Numbered from the stretch's first letter, positions 1 through 6,647 are shown. The stretch: DNA of 10,569 nt from Desulfobacteraceae bacterium (GCA_002868985.1 PKTV01000027.1:1-10569), one strand, 5' to 3'. Numbers and translations are program-made. Notes: generated from the sequence alone by a model not told the origin.

Positions 1-147
1 AATATCTTAATGCAGGGCCTTCAGTTCCTTTGAAACGTTTTTTACAATGCCGTTCGTTTTCGGACCATTGCTGCGGCAATCGCTTCAGTCTGTCGGGAGG
101 CGTACAAACCCTTGACCGGGAAAAAATTTTTTCGGAAGAAATAGCTA
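1..147. other. Left edge, no supported gene
   Basis: This stretch lies downstream of the leftward transporter gene. One plus-strand frame is open from the edge to about position 152 and a minus-strand frame is open to the edge, but neither has a recognisable motif or protein-like composition. A small palindrome (ATTGC/GCAAT, 67-80) and an A6T6 tract (about 122-133) are present, but there is no convincing intrinsic terminator for the transporter. Confidence 0.4.
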
Positions 148-1821
148 CTATTTGATGCCTACCGCCGCCTGGGCGATATTAAAACAGTAGTCTCCGATTT
201 TCTCAAAATTCGATAATAGGTCGATGAACACCAGGCCCGGATCAATACTGCAATCACCGGAGCGCAGCCTTGAAACGTGGCCTTGACGCATCTCTTCTCG
301 CATCAAATCAATGCTGTTTTCCATTTCATCGGCCTGTTTCATAAAATTTTCAACCGGATGGTGAATTCCTCGAGTGACAAAATCAAGAAAGACTACGGTC
401 TGTTCCGAGATGGTTTTTAGGTCGGCGATGGCATGGCTCGTGAATGACAAATTATTTTCAATGATACTTTCAGCGAGTTGGGCAATGTTCTCCACGGAAT
501 CGCCGATTCTTTCGATATTGTTCGTCATTCTCATCAAACTTGAGATTTCTTTGGCCTGAGACTCGCTGATGTCACTTTCATACACCCGGGTTAAATATGA
601 AGTGATTTCCAGTTGCATATCATCCAAGTAGTTTTCAATGCGTTTCCATTTGCTTAAGAGTTTATAATCCCTGTCTTCGATCCGCAGAATTGTATCTTTG
701 AGCGTTCTCGAAGCGGTTTCAGACATCCTTTTGATTTCACTCCGGGCTTTGGCCAGAGCGGCGATCGGCGTATCATCGAACTGGGTGCCGAAATTCGGCA
801 ACCGGAAAAAATCTTCAGGCGCTTCTTCTTTCGGAGACAGCAAAATCGCCACCTTTATCAGTAGCGGAAGAAAGATCAGAAAGATCGTTGCGTTGATGAC
901 ATTGAACATCGTGTGTCCATTGGCGATGTAACGGGCGATATTGACCATATCGCCTTCGACGACTTGGGTGACGGACCCTGATCCCAGAAAAGTTGAGACA
1001 AACTCGATCAAATCGATGAAATACGGAAAGATGATCAGCATAAAAGTAACCCCGATGACATTGAACATCGTGTGGGCTCTTGCGGTTCTGTGGGCGTTGA
1101 CATTCGAGGAGCCTATGGTTGCCAGTTCTGCAGTGATGGTAGTTCCGATATTTTCGCCCAGAACCAGGGCCATGGCCCCCGGAAACGTCAACAGTCCCTG
1201 GGTGGCCAGGGTCATGGTCAAACCGATTGTAGCGGATGAGGATTGAACCAGAATGGTAAGAACAGCGCCGATAAATACGCAAAGTATAAGGCCGCCGGCA
1301 CTTCCGGGATCAAATTTGGTAAAGAATTGAAGGAAGGTGGGATCATTTTTAATCGGAGCCAGCCCATGTTTCATCACCGTCATTCCGAAAAAAAGAAGCC
1401 CGAATCCCAAAATGACTTCACCGATATAGCGATATTTTTTTGCCCGGGTGAAAAATTTCAGATAGACGCCGATGGCAATGGCCGGCAGTGCCGCTTCGGT
1501 CAGTTTAAAGGCGATAAGCTGGGCGGTCACCGTCGTTCCGATATTCGCGCCCAGAATAACCCCAATGGCCTGCTGTAATGTCATCAGTCCGGCACTCACA
1601 AATCCTATGAGCATGACGGTCGCGGCCGAGGACGATTGAACCATGGCGGTAATACTTGCTCCGGTAAGACAGCCGATAACCCGGTTCGACGACACCGCCT
1701 CCAGAATTTTTTTAATTCGTTTACCGGCGGACATTTGAAGACCTTCGGTCATCATTTTCATCCCGAGGACAAACAGTCCCAGGCCCCCGACGGTTTGAAT
1801 CAGTACATGTAAAATACCCAT
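148..1821 (-). CDS. Na+/phosphate cotransporter family protein with C-terminal PhoU-like domain
   Basis: Inner-membrane protein of the NptA/YjbB Na/Pi-cotransporter family, predicted to move inorganic phosphate with sodium. The 557 residues show the two inverted-topology halves of the family: VQSSSAATV at about residues 61-69 with GANIGTTVTA at 91-100, and VQSSSATIG at about 192-200 with GENIGTTIT at 222-230. The paired QSSSA motifs mark the substrate and sodium sites. Hydrophobic segments fill residues 1-330. Residues from about 350 to 550 are soluble and helical, matching the PhoU-like tail of YjbB-type proteins. The start is supported by AGGGG 6 nt before the ATG and by a good sigma-70 promoter upstream. 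No Pho box was seen. YjbB-type proteins are reported to export phosphate, so direction of transport is open. Family assignment is secure. Confidence 0.93.
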   Translation of the reverse strand: MGILHVLIQTVGGLGLFVLGMKMMTEGLQMSAGKRIKKILEAVSSNRVIGCLTGASITAMVQSSSAATVMLIGFVSAGLMTLQQAIGVILGANIGTTVTAQLIAFKLTEAALPAIAIGVYLKFFTRAKKYRYIGEVILGFGLLFFGMTVMKHGLAPIKNDPTFLQFFTKFDPGSAGGLILCVFIGAVLTILVQSSSATIGLTMTLATQGLLTFPGAMALVLGENIGTTITAELATIGSSNVNAHRTARAHTMFNVIGVTFMLIIFPYFIDLIEFVSTFLGSGSVTQVVEGDMVNIARYIANGHTMFNVINATIFLIFLPLLIKVAILLSPKEEAPEDFFRLPNFGTQFDDTPIAALAKARSEIKRMSETASRTLKDTILRIEDRDYKLLSKWKRIENYLDDMQLEITSYLTRVYESDISESQAKEISSLMRMTNNIERIGDSVENIAQLAESIIENNLSFTSHAIADLKTISEQTVVFLDFVTRGIHHPVENFMKQADEMENSIDLMREEMRQGHVSRLRSGDCSIDPGLVFIDLLSNFEKIGDYCFNIAQAAVGIK

Positions 1822-1933
1822 TGTTTCCCCTGAAAGATGTGATTATTTATGTAATAAAATGGTGCGTAGTCTTCAAAAAAGAGATATTTCGGATAGAATT
1901 TCCCTGCGTTAATGACGAAGGCTAAATTACGTT

Positions 1934-1963
1934 ATCATATAATGGCGAAAACAACCAAGTCAA
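1934..1963 (-). promoter_or_regulatory. Sigma-70 promoter for the Na/Pi transporter
   Basis: On the minus strand TTGACT (1958-1963) is followed after 18 nt by TATGAT (1934-1939). Both hexamers match consensus at five of six positions. The predicted leader to the ATG at 1821 is about 105 nt. Confidence 0.55.
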
Positions 1964-2073
1964 GACCGGCCTTTCGAGGTATCGATGTATCCCATTTATA
2001 GAATAGCTATGAAAATGCATCTGAATCCACTATAATGCAAAATACAATACACACACAAAACATTTTTCCCATT

Positions 2074-2102
2074 TTGTTTACAATCAATTATGGTATTATG
2101 AT
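2074..2102 (+). promoter_or_regulatory. Candidate promoter for the redox-cupin gene
   Basis: TTGTTT (2074-2079), a 17-nt spacer and TATGAT (2097-2102) lie about 75 nt before the gene start in a very AT-rich divergent intergenic region. The -10 is good and the -35 weak. The rest of 1822-2176 holds only the opposing promoter and no gene. Confidence 0.35.
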
Positions 2103-2176
2103 GTTGTTTAAACCCGTTTCAATTAAAGATTATAAAAAATTTCATTAATTTTCATGCAAGACTCAGGTATTAAACC

Positions 2177-3055
2177 ATGACGAAATCTGATGTAACCCAA
2201 ATAAAAATCGGTAAACACAAAGTTGGCTTTGTGGGTCTTAAAGAAACCTTTAAGGACATAGCTGAGTTATATTCTAAACAACCTGATGATGTGGTCGCTG
2301 AAGAATTATTAAACCGGCTGTCAAAAAAGAATTACATCTCAGATAAGGTTCAAAAAGAATATGGGCTTGTGTTTGTAAGGGAATTTAGAAAATTTCTCGG
2401 TCAGCTTTTTGATGATGAAAACGATCAAGGGCTTGAAATTAAAGTTCTTGGCGCAGGTTGTGTTCTATGTAACAGCCTTGAAAATGATGTTATGGAAGTT
2501 TTATCAGAAATGAGGTTAACTGCTGATCTTGAACATGTAAGAGATGTGGAAGAAATCGCAAAATACAACGTCAAGGGAACACCGGCCTTGATTATTAATG
2601 GAAAGGTCATATGTTCAGGTAATATACCGTCAAAAAATATAATCAGAAACTGGCTGGAAGAAATCGGCTTTCAAAAATACTCAGGAGGAAAAATGGACAA
2701 ACCAGTACTTATAAAAAACATATCATTCTCTGAACCCCATCATCTCGATGAATTGGTTGCATATGAAGAGGGACGAGTTGTAAGCAGGACATTTTCTCAA
2801 AATTCATCCCTTAGTTTAACTTTGTTTTCATTTGACGAGGGAGAGGGAGTTAGCACACATACAGCGCCCGGTGATGCAATGGTGCAAATCTTGGATGGTG
2901 AGGCGCTTGTTAATATTGATGGAAAAGAAATGACCGTTAGTAAAGGACAGGTCGTGGTTATGCCGGCGGACATTCCTCATTCCGTCACCGCTATAAAACG
3001 GTTTAAGATGCTTTTGACCGTGGTAAAAAAGCTTAGAAATATCGAATCTAGGTAA
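2177..3055 (+). CDS. Fusion protein: small N-terminal domain, CxxC thioredoxin-like domain and cupin
   Basis: A 292-residue predicted cytoplasmic protein with three parts. Residues 1-85 are a charged helical domain I cannot name; from memory it precedes redox-disulfide domains in related Desulfobacterales proteins. Residues 87-162 are a thioredoxin/glutaredoxin-like fold of the small redox-active disulfide type, with Cys95-Val-Leu-Cys98 and the expected cis-proline loop Gly-Thr-Pro136. Residues 173-287 are a single-domain cupin: motif 1 has His228 and Asp233, motif 2 has PADIPH268, which are the likely metal ligands. There is no signal peptide. The redox part could be a disulfide reductase and the cupin a small-molecule or metal binder, but the substrate is unknown. 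The start has a weak AGGT 8 nt upstream. The domains meet at a retained ribosome binding site and ATG (codon 173), so this may be a recent fusion or two in-frame genes joined by a stop-codon loss. Confidence 0.85.
   Translation: MTKSDVTQIKIGKHKVGFVGLKETFKDIAELYSKQPDDVVAEELLNRLSKKNYISDKVQKEYGLVFVREFRKFLGQLFDDENDQGLEIKVLGAGCVLCNSLENDVMEVLSEMRLTADLEHVRDVEEIAKYNVKGTPALIINGKVICSGNIPSKNIIRNWLEEIGFQKYSGGKMDKPVLIKNISFSEPHHLDELVAYEEGRVVSRTFSQNSSLSLTLFSFDEGEGVSTHTAPGDAMVQILDGEALVNIDGKEMTVSKGQVVVMPADIPHSVTAIKRFKMLLTVVKKLRNIESR
2683..2695 (+). promoter_or_regulatory. Internal Shine-Dalgarno and ATG for a stand-alone cupin
   Basis: AGGAGG at 2683-2688 is followed by AAAA and an in-frame ATG at 2693-2695 (codon 173), exactly where the cupin begins. 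The 4-nt spacing is short but usable. Initiation here would give a 120-residue cupin in addition to the long fusion product. Confidence 0.55.
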
Positions 3056-3366
3056 AAACCTACCATTTATTCAAAAAACAGCGCGATATGTTTTAAGTTA
3101 CACCTTCTATTTACTTAGCATGCATGAAATTTGGAATTGAGCGATATTGAGGTATTGAAACATTAATCTCGAAAAATCACGGCTTGACCGGAATTTCTGT
3201 CGGGGATAATAGGAAGTGCTTTTAACAATTGTACTCTCTATTTTAAGCATTTGAATGAAACCAGAATATAACCCATCATCGGAGACCATAGGATTTTTTC
3301 GCCAGATATTTCACTCAATTTTTCCCTCATCCACTTATTCTAAAATCTGATAAGGAGAATGACAAA
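3056..3366. other. Gene-free interval with a possible promoter
   Basis: No supported gene is present in these 311 nt. On the plus strand TTGACC (3184-3189) and GATAAT (3205-3210) are 15 nt apart, a possible but short-spaced promoter for the TPR gene about 155 nt downstream. No terminator for the redox-cupin gene was found. Confidence 0.3.
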
Positions 3367-4005
3367 ATGTCACGAATACCCCCGAAGTCCCTTAGCGAAA
3401 TGGAAAATATCGAAGAAAAATACAAAAAAAAACTTGAAATGGAAGAAAAGCTGGGTCGCAAGGAGGGCATGGCGGATGCCTACGGTAACCTCGGAATAAT
3501 TTATCTAACACTTGGCCATCTTGATAACGCCGAAGAGATGTTTAAAAAGTCCTTGGAATTGGAAGAAGAGCTGGCTGATAAAGAGGGCATGGCATCAGAT
3601 TACGGATATTTGGGTACTATTTATCAAACACGCAGCAATCTGGAACAAGCTGAAATCATGTACAAAAAAAGCCTTGAAATTAATCAGTCGCTGGGCCGCA
3701 AGGAGGGTATGGCAACGATATATGGCAAACTTGGTGAAATTTACTATACCCGTCGTGATTTGGATCAAGCCGAGGACATGTTTAAAAAAAGTTTGGAAGT
3801 TGAAGAAACGGCTGACAAAAAAGGGGCTATAGCGACGATCTACGGCTATTTAGGGGATATTTACCGTCTTAAAAATAATTGGAATCAAGCCGAAGAAATG
3901 TACAATAAAGGCTTGAAGATTTTTGAGGCCATCGGATCTGAGCATATGATAGAAATAATGAGGACGATGCTGACAAACCTAAAAATGAAGAAAAAACAGA
4001 GTTAA
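3367..4005 (+). CDS. TPR repeat protein, kinesin-light-chain type
   Basis: The 212-residue soluble protein is almost wholly tetratricopeptide repeats, a helical scaffold for protein-protein binding. An N-terminal half repeat (about residues 12-34) is followed by four units: 35-74, 75-114, 115-153 and 154-193. Each has the pattern Y-G-x-L-G-x-I-Y, then A-E-x-M-(F/Y)-K-K-S-L-E and a variable linker such as RKEGMA. The 40-residue period is that of TPR_12 or kinesin-light-chain repeats rather than the usual 34. Unit 3 is one residue shorter. There is no signal peptide, membrane segment or attached enzyme domain. AAGGAG 9 nt before the ATG fixes the start. It appears monocistronic, ending at a terminator-like hairpin. 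A partner cannot be named. Confidence 0.88.
   Translation: MSRIPPKSLSEMENIEEKYKKKLEMEEKLGRKEGMADAYGNLGIIYLTLGHLDNAEEMFKKSLELEEELADKEGMASDYGYLGTIYQTRSNLEQAEIMYKKSLEINQSLGRKEGMATIYGKLGEIYYTRRDLDQAEDMFKKSLEVEETADKKGAIATIYGYLGDIYRLKNNWNQAEEMYNKGLKIFEAIGSEHMIEIMRTMLTNLKMKKKQS
3469..3945 (+). repeat. Four tandem ~120-bp coding repeats (TPR units)
   Basis: Four adjacent units encode residues 35-193 of the TPR protein. Short DNA blocks recur, such as AAGGAGGGCATGGC near unit boundaries, so similarity is visible at nucleotide level and points to tandem duplication. Unit 3 is 117 bp because one codon is missing. Confidence 0.7.
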
Positions 4006-4088
4006 TAACTAAAACAGCAAGCCACCACAATGTAGCACTTAACCATTTGAATTGATTTGAGTTGCTGTGTAAAAAATGTAACAGTTCT

Positions 4089-4122
4089 TTATGTAATTTA
4101 CCCCACAATTACATAATTTTTT
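4089..4122 (+). terminator. AT-rich intrinsic terminator after the TPR gene
   Basis: A perfect 10-bp stem, TTATGTAATT (4089-4098) with AATTACATAA (4107-4116), encloses the loop TACCCCAC and is followed at once by TTTTTT (4117-4122). It lies 84 nt after the TPR stop. The stem is AT-rich, so termination strength is uncertain. Confidence 0.55.
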
Positions 4123-4155
4123 ATGTGATTTAGACCGGCTGCCCTTCCTCTCTAA

Positions 4156-4184
4156 TTGATGCAACCATTTAATTTCTTTAACAT
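4156..4184 (+). promoter_or_regulatory. Candidate promoter for the duplicated-domain protein gene
   Basis: TTGATG (4156-4161), a 17-nt spacer and TAACAT (4179-4184); both hexamers match at four of six positions. Transcription from near 4191 would make a ~130-nt leader containing the two hairpins at 4202-4264. Confidence 0.35.
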
Positions 4185-4201
4185 ATTCATCGTTTTAAAT
4201 A

Positions 4202-4264
4202 TAACCGTCTGATATTGCATAATTTTTGCATAAGTTAGACGGTTAGGCTTATTCAAAGCCTAAC
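4202..4264 (+). promoter_or_regulatory. Two overlapping, mutually exclusive hairpins in a 5' leader
   Basis: TAACCGTCT (4202-4210) pairs perfectly with AGACGGTTA (4237-4245). GTTAGGCTT (4242-4250) pairs perfectly with AAGCCTAAC (4256-4264) around a 5-nt loop. The two stems share 4242-4245, so they cannot both form in full. The first loop carries two TTGCATAA copies. The second hairpin is followed by A residues, not U, so it is not an intrinsic terminator on the plus strand. The arrangement resembles a structural switch or binding site. It ends 57 nt before the gene start. Confidence 0.5.
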
Positions 4265-4321
4265 AAAAAACTAAATCCCAAGCAATTGGATGACGAAAAT
4301 TAACGCCTGAAGGTATAAATT

Positions 4322-4762
4322 ATGATTAAATTTGGGCCGACGTCTGGAGAGATGAGAACGATGTCAGATGACGACATTTTTTTATCACGCTTGAAACTTC
4401 TTATTATCATGGCCAGGGCTTATTTAAAAGATTGTCCCATCGGAAAGTATCGAAAATCTGCCATCATCGAAAACGCCCACCACGTTTTTTATCATTCCCT
4501 GAAATTGGTCAGCAATGAAGCCTTTTTCAAAAACAACGATTTAAAAACGCAGTCGAGTATTACTTCCGAAGATGAAATAAAGGAAGAGTATGTGTTTCAT
4601 CAAAGAGTTCAGCTTCTTTCAGTTATGGCGAAAGCACTGGCTGAAGATCGCCTGACCGGAAATTTCAGGAAAAAGGCCCTTCAAGATAATTTGGATAGAA
4701 TCTGTGAAACACTGATATTCAACTTCCACATTAAAGATGTTGAGTTTCTTAAAGTAGCTTAG
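4322..4762 (+). CDS. Protein of unknown function with an internally duplicated ~52-residue unit
   Basis: I do not recognise this 146-residue protein. It is predicted soluble, helical and basic in parts, with no signal peptide or membrane span. It contains two diverged copies of one unit: residues 20-70 and 92-144. Over the first 30 aligned positions about 13 are identical without gaps, including the pattern F-x-x-R-x-x-L-L-x-x-M-A-x-A and, later, G-x-(Y/F)-R-K-x-A-x-x-x-N. Both copies end in a similar (E/V)-(A/E)-F-(F/L)-K. A 21-residue polar linker separates them. Such pairs of helical hairpins often form a pseudo-dimer, but no enzyme motif is seen. GAAGG 8 nt before the ATG supports this start; ATGs at codons 11 and 14 are alternatives. 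The gene sits alone behind a leader with alternative hairpins. Confidence 0.7.
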   Translation: MIKFGPTSGEMRTMSDDDIFLSRLKLLIIMARAYLKDCPIGKYRKSAIIENAHHVFYHSLKLVSNEAFFKNNDLKTQSSITSEDEIKEEYVFHQRVQLLSVMAKALAEDRLTGNFRKKALQDNLDRICETLIFNFHIKDVEFLKVA

Positions 4763-4765
4763 TTA

Positions 4766-4925
4766 GTTTCCATCCAGAAATAGCCCTTTTTGCCCTGATC
4801 GGCGTTCTCCGCGGGTTTCCGGTTGCGGCGTACAGACGTGCGCCTTCCTGTCCCGCTATACGGGGACCGCAAACCCTTGTGCGGCCTTGATCATAACAAA
4901 AATTGCTCATTTCTGCATTGGAAAC
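4766..4925. mobile_element. 160-bp imperfectly palindromic element with terminal inverted repeats (MITE- or REP-like)
   Basis: The ends are imperfect inverted copies: the left end starts GTTTCCATCCAGAAATAG (4766-4783) and the right end (4897-4925) reads in reverse as GTTTCCAATGCAGAAATGAG. Matching continues inward: TGATC (4796-4800) with GATCA (4889-4893), and GGGTTT (4813-4818) with AAACCC (4871-4876). Two smaller hairpins sit near the centre: 4827-4844 (GGCG/CGCC) and 4850-4867 (GTCCC/GGGAC). It is more GC-rich than its surroundings, has no open reading frame and begins 4 nt after the preceding stop codon. No clear target-site duplication was seen. It could be a non-autonomous element, a palindromic chromosomal repeat or a structured RNA. 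Confidence 0.5.
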
Positions 4926-5090
4926 TTATTAATATACAAAAATATTTTTTCAAGAAAACTCGGTTTTATACCTGAACCTCGCACGAGTCGGAGGTTTTCA
5001 TATGCAAGATTCAGGTTATGCTTTAATACACGCCATCATCAGCATTTTCCATAAAATATTGATGATACAATTCCAATTAAGGTTAAAAGA
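4926..5090. other. Gene-free interval with nested hairpins between convergent genes
   Basis: ACCTGAA (4970-4976) pairs with TTCAGGT (5010-5016), and inside it AACCTC (4975-4980) pairs with GAGGTT (4991-4996), followed by TTC. A further ATCATCA/TGATGAT pair lies near 5035-5068, close after the stop of the leftward cyclase gene, but has no U-run. Any of these could help end transcription, none is a classical terminator. Confidence 0.35.
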
Positions 5091-6083
5091 CTATACTTTT
5101 ACTTTGTAAACGCTAATCGGTTCATTGATGCCCTTAACGGTCACCGGGGGCAGGGCTTCAGCGTCTATTTTATCCGAGAGCTTTTGAAACGTCATATGGC
5201 TGATAAGGATTTCGCCGCCATTTGCGATGCCTTGGAGCCTTGCGGCAATATTGACCGGCATACCTACGGAAGTATACTCCTTGATTCTCAATGAACCTAA
5301 AATGCCTGAAAACACCTTCCCCGTTGATACGCCGATTCCGATTTTAAGCCTCAGCCCATTTTTTTCTTGAAGTTTCTTATCAATTTCCATTGCTTTTCTC
5401 TGCATGGCCATGGCCGTTTTCACCGCATGGATCGCATGATCATCATGCGCAACAGGGGCGCCGAAAACCACCATAATACTGTCACCGATATGCTTGTCCA
5501 CAACGCCATTATACTTATAGACAATCTCTCCAAGTGGCGCAAAATAGTCATTGTTTAAAAAAAACGCGAGTTTGTCTGGTGGAACATGCTGGGACATCCG
5601 AGTAAAACCACGAATATCGGAAAAAAGAATGGACACCTCATGAAATGATGGTTTCAGGACACCTTGTGCGTTTTCAATCTTTTTGTAAACCTGCTCGGAC
5701 ACAAACTGTTTTAAACGCTTCCGCACATTGATTGTACGAATCTTCGCTCTGAGTTCCACGTTGTCAAACGGTTTGGTCAAAAAACCGTCAATCCCCTCAT
5801 TGGTGGCCTGAATCGCCGCTTCCATGGTTGTATATCCGGTGAGGATGATGCGAGTGATCTCCGGATTCATGGAGCCTATCTCGGAAAGCGTTTCAAGGCC
5901 GTTCAATCCGGGCATCTTATAATCTGAAATGACCGTTGCAACCTCAAAAAGATTCTTTTTGACAAACGCTATACCGGTATCACCGTTTTCAGCGGTGTAA
6001 GTTTCATACGGTTCGTTTTTTAGGGCGCGAACAACGGACCGTCGGATGCCTTCTTCATCATCAATAAAAAGTAATTTGTCCAT
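5091..6083 (-). CDS. Response regulator with receiver domain and class III adenylate/guanylate cyclase domain
   Basis: A 330-residue cytoplasmic signalling protein. Residues 1-118 are a receiver domain: acidic pocket Asp8-Asp9, phospho-acceptor Asp54 (ISDYKMPG), switch Thr82 and Lys104 in FLTKPFD. Residues 119-140 are a helical linker leading to the catalytic domain (about 145-328). Metal-binding Asp156 (FSDIRGFT) and Asp201 (IGDS) are present, as are Lys197, Asn278 and Arg282, the base- and transition-state-contacting residues by alignment with mammalian cyclases. The base-selecting Asp is replaced by Thr271, as in class IIIb bacterial adenylate cyclases, so cAMP is the more likely product. 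All catalytic residues are intact and a homodimer is expected. The partner histidine kinase is not in the window. AAAGGA just upstream supports the ATG; a sigma-54-like element lies 33 nt upstream. Confidence 0.92.
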   Translation of the reverse strand: MDKLLFIDDEEGIRRSVVRALKNEPYETYTAENGDTGIAFVKKNLFEVATVISDYKMPGLNGLETLSEIGSMNPEITRIILTGYTTMEAAIQATNEGIDGFLTKPFDNVELRAKIRTINVRKRLKQFVSEQVYKKIENAQGVLKPSFHEVSILFSDIRGFTRMSQHVPPDKLAFFLNNDYFAPLGEIVYKYNGVVDKHIGDSIMVVFGAPVAHDDHAIHAVKTAMAMQRKAMEIDKKLQEKNGLRLKIGIGVSTGKVFSGILGSLRIKEYTSVGMPVNIAARLQGIANGGEILISHMTFQKLSDKIDAEALPPVTVKGINEPISVYKVKV

Positions 6084-6115
6084 GGGGTTCCTTTCGCATT
6101 TTTCACCTTATGCGC

Positions 6116-6131
6116 ATCAAAATTCATGCCA
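6116..6131 (-). promoter_or_regulatory. Sigma-54-like promoter for the receiver-cyclase gene
   Basis: On the minus strand TGGCATGAATTTTGAT matches the -24/-12 pattern TGGCAYRNNNNTTGCW with correct spacing except that the -12 GC reads GA. It would start transcription about 22 nt before the ATG. The mismatch is at a highly conserved base, so this is tentative. Confidence 0.35.
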
Positions 6132-6519
6132 AATTCCACCAATTCAACATCCAGTGAAATTGTTAAAATAAATTTTTGCATATCGCACTCGAACATCCTT
6201 ATTTCATGGACATTTGTGATCATTATAATTTCATACGTTAAGAATTTTAATTCGGAAAAAATTCAAAGGACAAGATCTAAAATGCAGCGTGCACAAAAAA
6301 CAGGGCATACATGCACATATTTTTGTGCATTTTAGGAAGAAAATTTTGATTTTTGCAGGAGAAAGAATGTTGAGATATTCATTTCTTTATGATATCTAAA
6401 GAGAAATGGTTATAAACACGCATAGATCCTTGCATAAAAATCTAATGACCATATCATGCACAAGGCCAAGACCGATCCAGTCACCCAACATCATTCTCCT
6501 ACAATTCAAGGAAATAAAA
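6132..6519. other. Gene-free divergent interval
   Basis: Between the leftward cyclase and the rightward small genes I see no gene of normal size. It holds the 6290-6329 inverted repeat and a 10-codon frame at 6367-6399 (MLRYSFLYDI) with AGGAGA 4 nt before its ATG, which could be a leader peptide but has no independent support. Confidence 0.3.
6290..6329. repeat. Perfect 10-bp inverted repeat in the divergent region
   Basis: TGCACAAAAA (6290-6299) and TTTTTGTGCA (6320-6329) flank 20 nt. AAAATGCA just left (6280-6286 region) and CATTTT just right extend the symmetry imperfectly. It may be an operator for a dimeric regulator acting on one or both divergent transcripts, or a hairpin with a T-rich 3' side. 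Confidence 0.4.
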
Positions 6520-6606
6520 ATGCACGGCCAGATCTTGGAATCCATCGATCAATTGGCACACATTGCCGCTAACGTGTATCTGAAAAAAGCGCATTTAATC
6601 CTTTAA
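6520..6606 (+). CDS. Possible 28-residue small protein
   Basis: An ATG at 6520 has a good Shine-Dalgarno (AAGGAA, 6508-6513, 6-nt spacing) and starts a 28-codon frame, MHGQILESIDQLAHIAANVY followed by LKKAHLIL, which would form an amphipathic helix. The frame is open upstream to an ATG at 6406 (66 codons), but the upstream part is of unprotein-like composition. It ends 41 nt before the next gene and could be co-transcribed. Nothing is recognised, and chance cannot be excluded. Confidence 0.25.
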   Translation: MHGQILESIDQLAHIAANVYLKKAHLIL

Positions 6607-6631
6607 CTATAAGGTTGATGCTTTCAGATAC
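6576..6631 (+). promoter_or_regulatory. Strong hairpin directly before the 6648 gene ribosome binding site
   Basis: GTATCTGAAA (6576-6585) pairs perfectly with TTTCAGATAC (6622-6631). After a left-side bulge the stem continues GCAT (6591-6594) with ATGC (6618-6621), and CCTT/AAGG may pair inside. The right arm ends 2 nt before AAAGGAG (6634-6640). The left arm overlaps the end of the possible small gene. It may couple or modulate translation of the downstream gene. Confidence 0.5.
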
Positions 6632-6647
6632 AGAAAGGAGAAATGTC

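Noticed and set aside
1..152. C-terminal end of a plus-strand gene open from the left edge to about 152
   Set aside because: The 50-residue translation has no recognisable features and would overlap the transporter stop; it could only be judged with sequence to the left.
815..1578. Long overlapping frames within the Na/Pi transporter gene (155 residues minus strand, 101 and 111 residues plus strand)
   Set aside because: They lie wholly in a well-conserved transporter gene, have no family motifs and are shadows of its coding sequence.
2008..2036. Perfect TATAAT at 2031-2036 as a promoter for the redox-cupin gene
   Set aside because: No acceptable -35 hexamer is present at 16-18 nt; the 2074-2102 pair is closer to the gene and better spaced.
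3107..3289. A 60-codon minus-strand frame
   Set aside because: There is no recognisable motif, it lies in AT-rich intergenic DNA and has no good start signal.
4201..4264. Possible integron attC site (GTTAGGC and GCCTAAC cores near each other)
   Set aside because: The core order and the ~48-bp length do not fit a normal attC, and no integrase or cassette array is seen.
6126..6335. A 69-codon plus-strand frame over the cyclase upstream region
   Set aside because: It covers the sigma-54-like site and the inverted repeat, and its composition does not resemble a protein.
6553..6567. Sigma-54-like TTGGCAC followed by TTGCC before the 6648 gene
   Set aside because: The spacing between the GG and GC elements is 2 nt too short for sigma-54.
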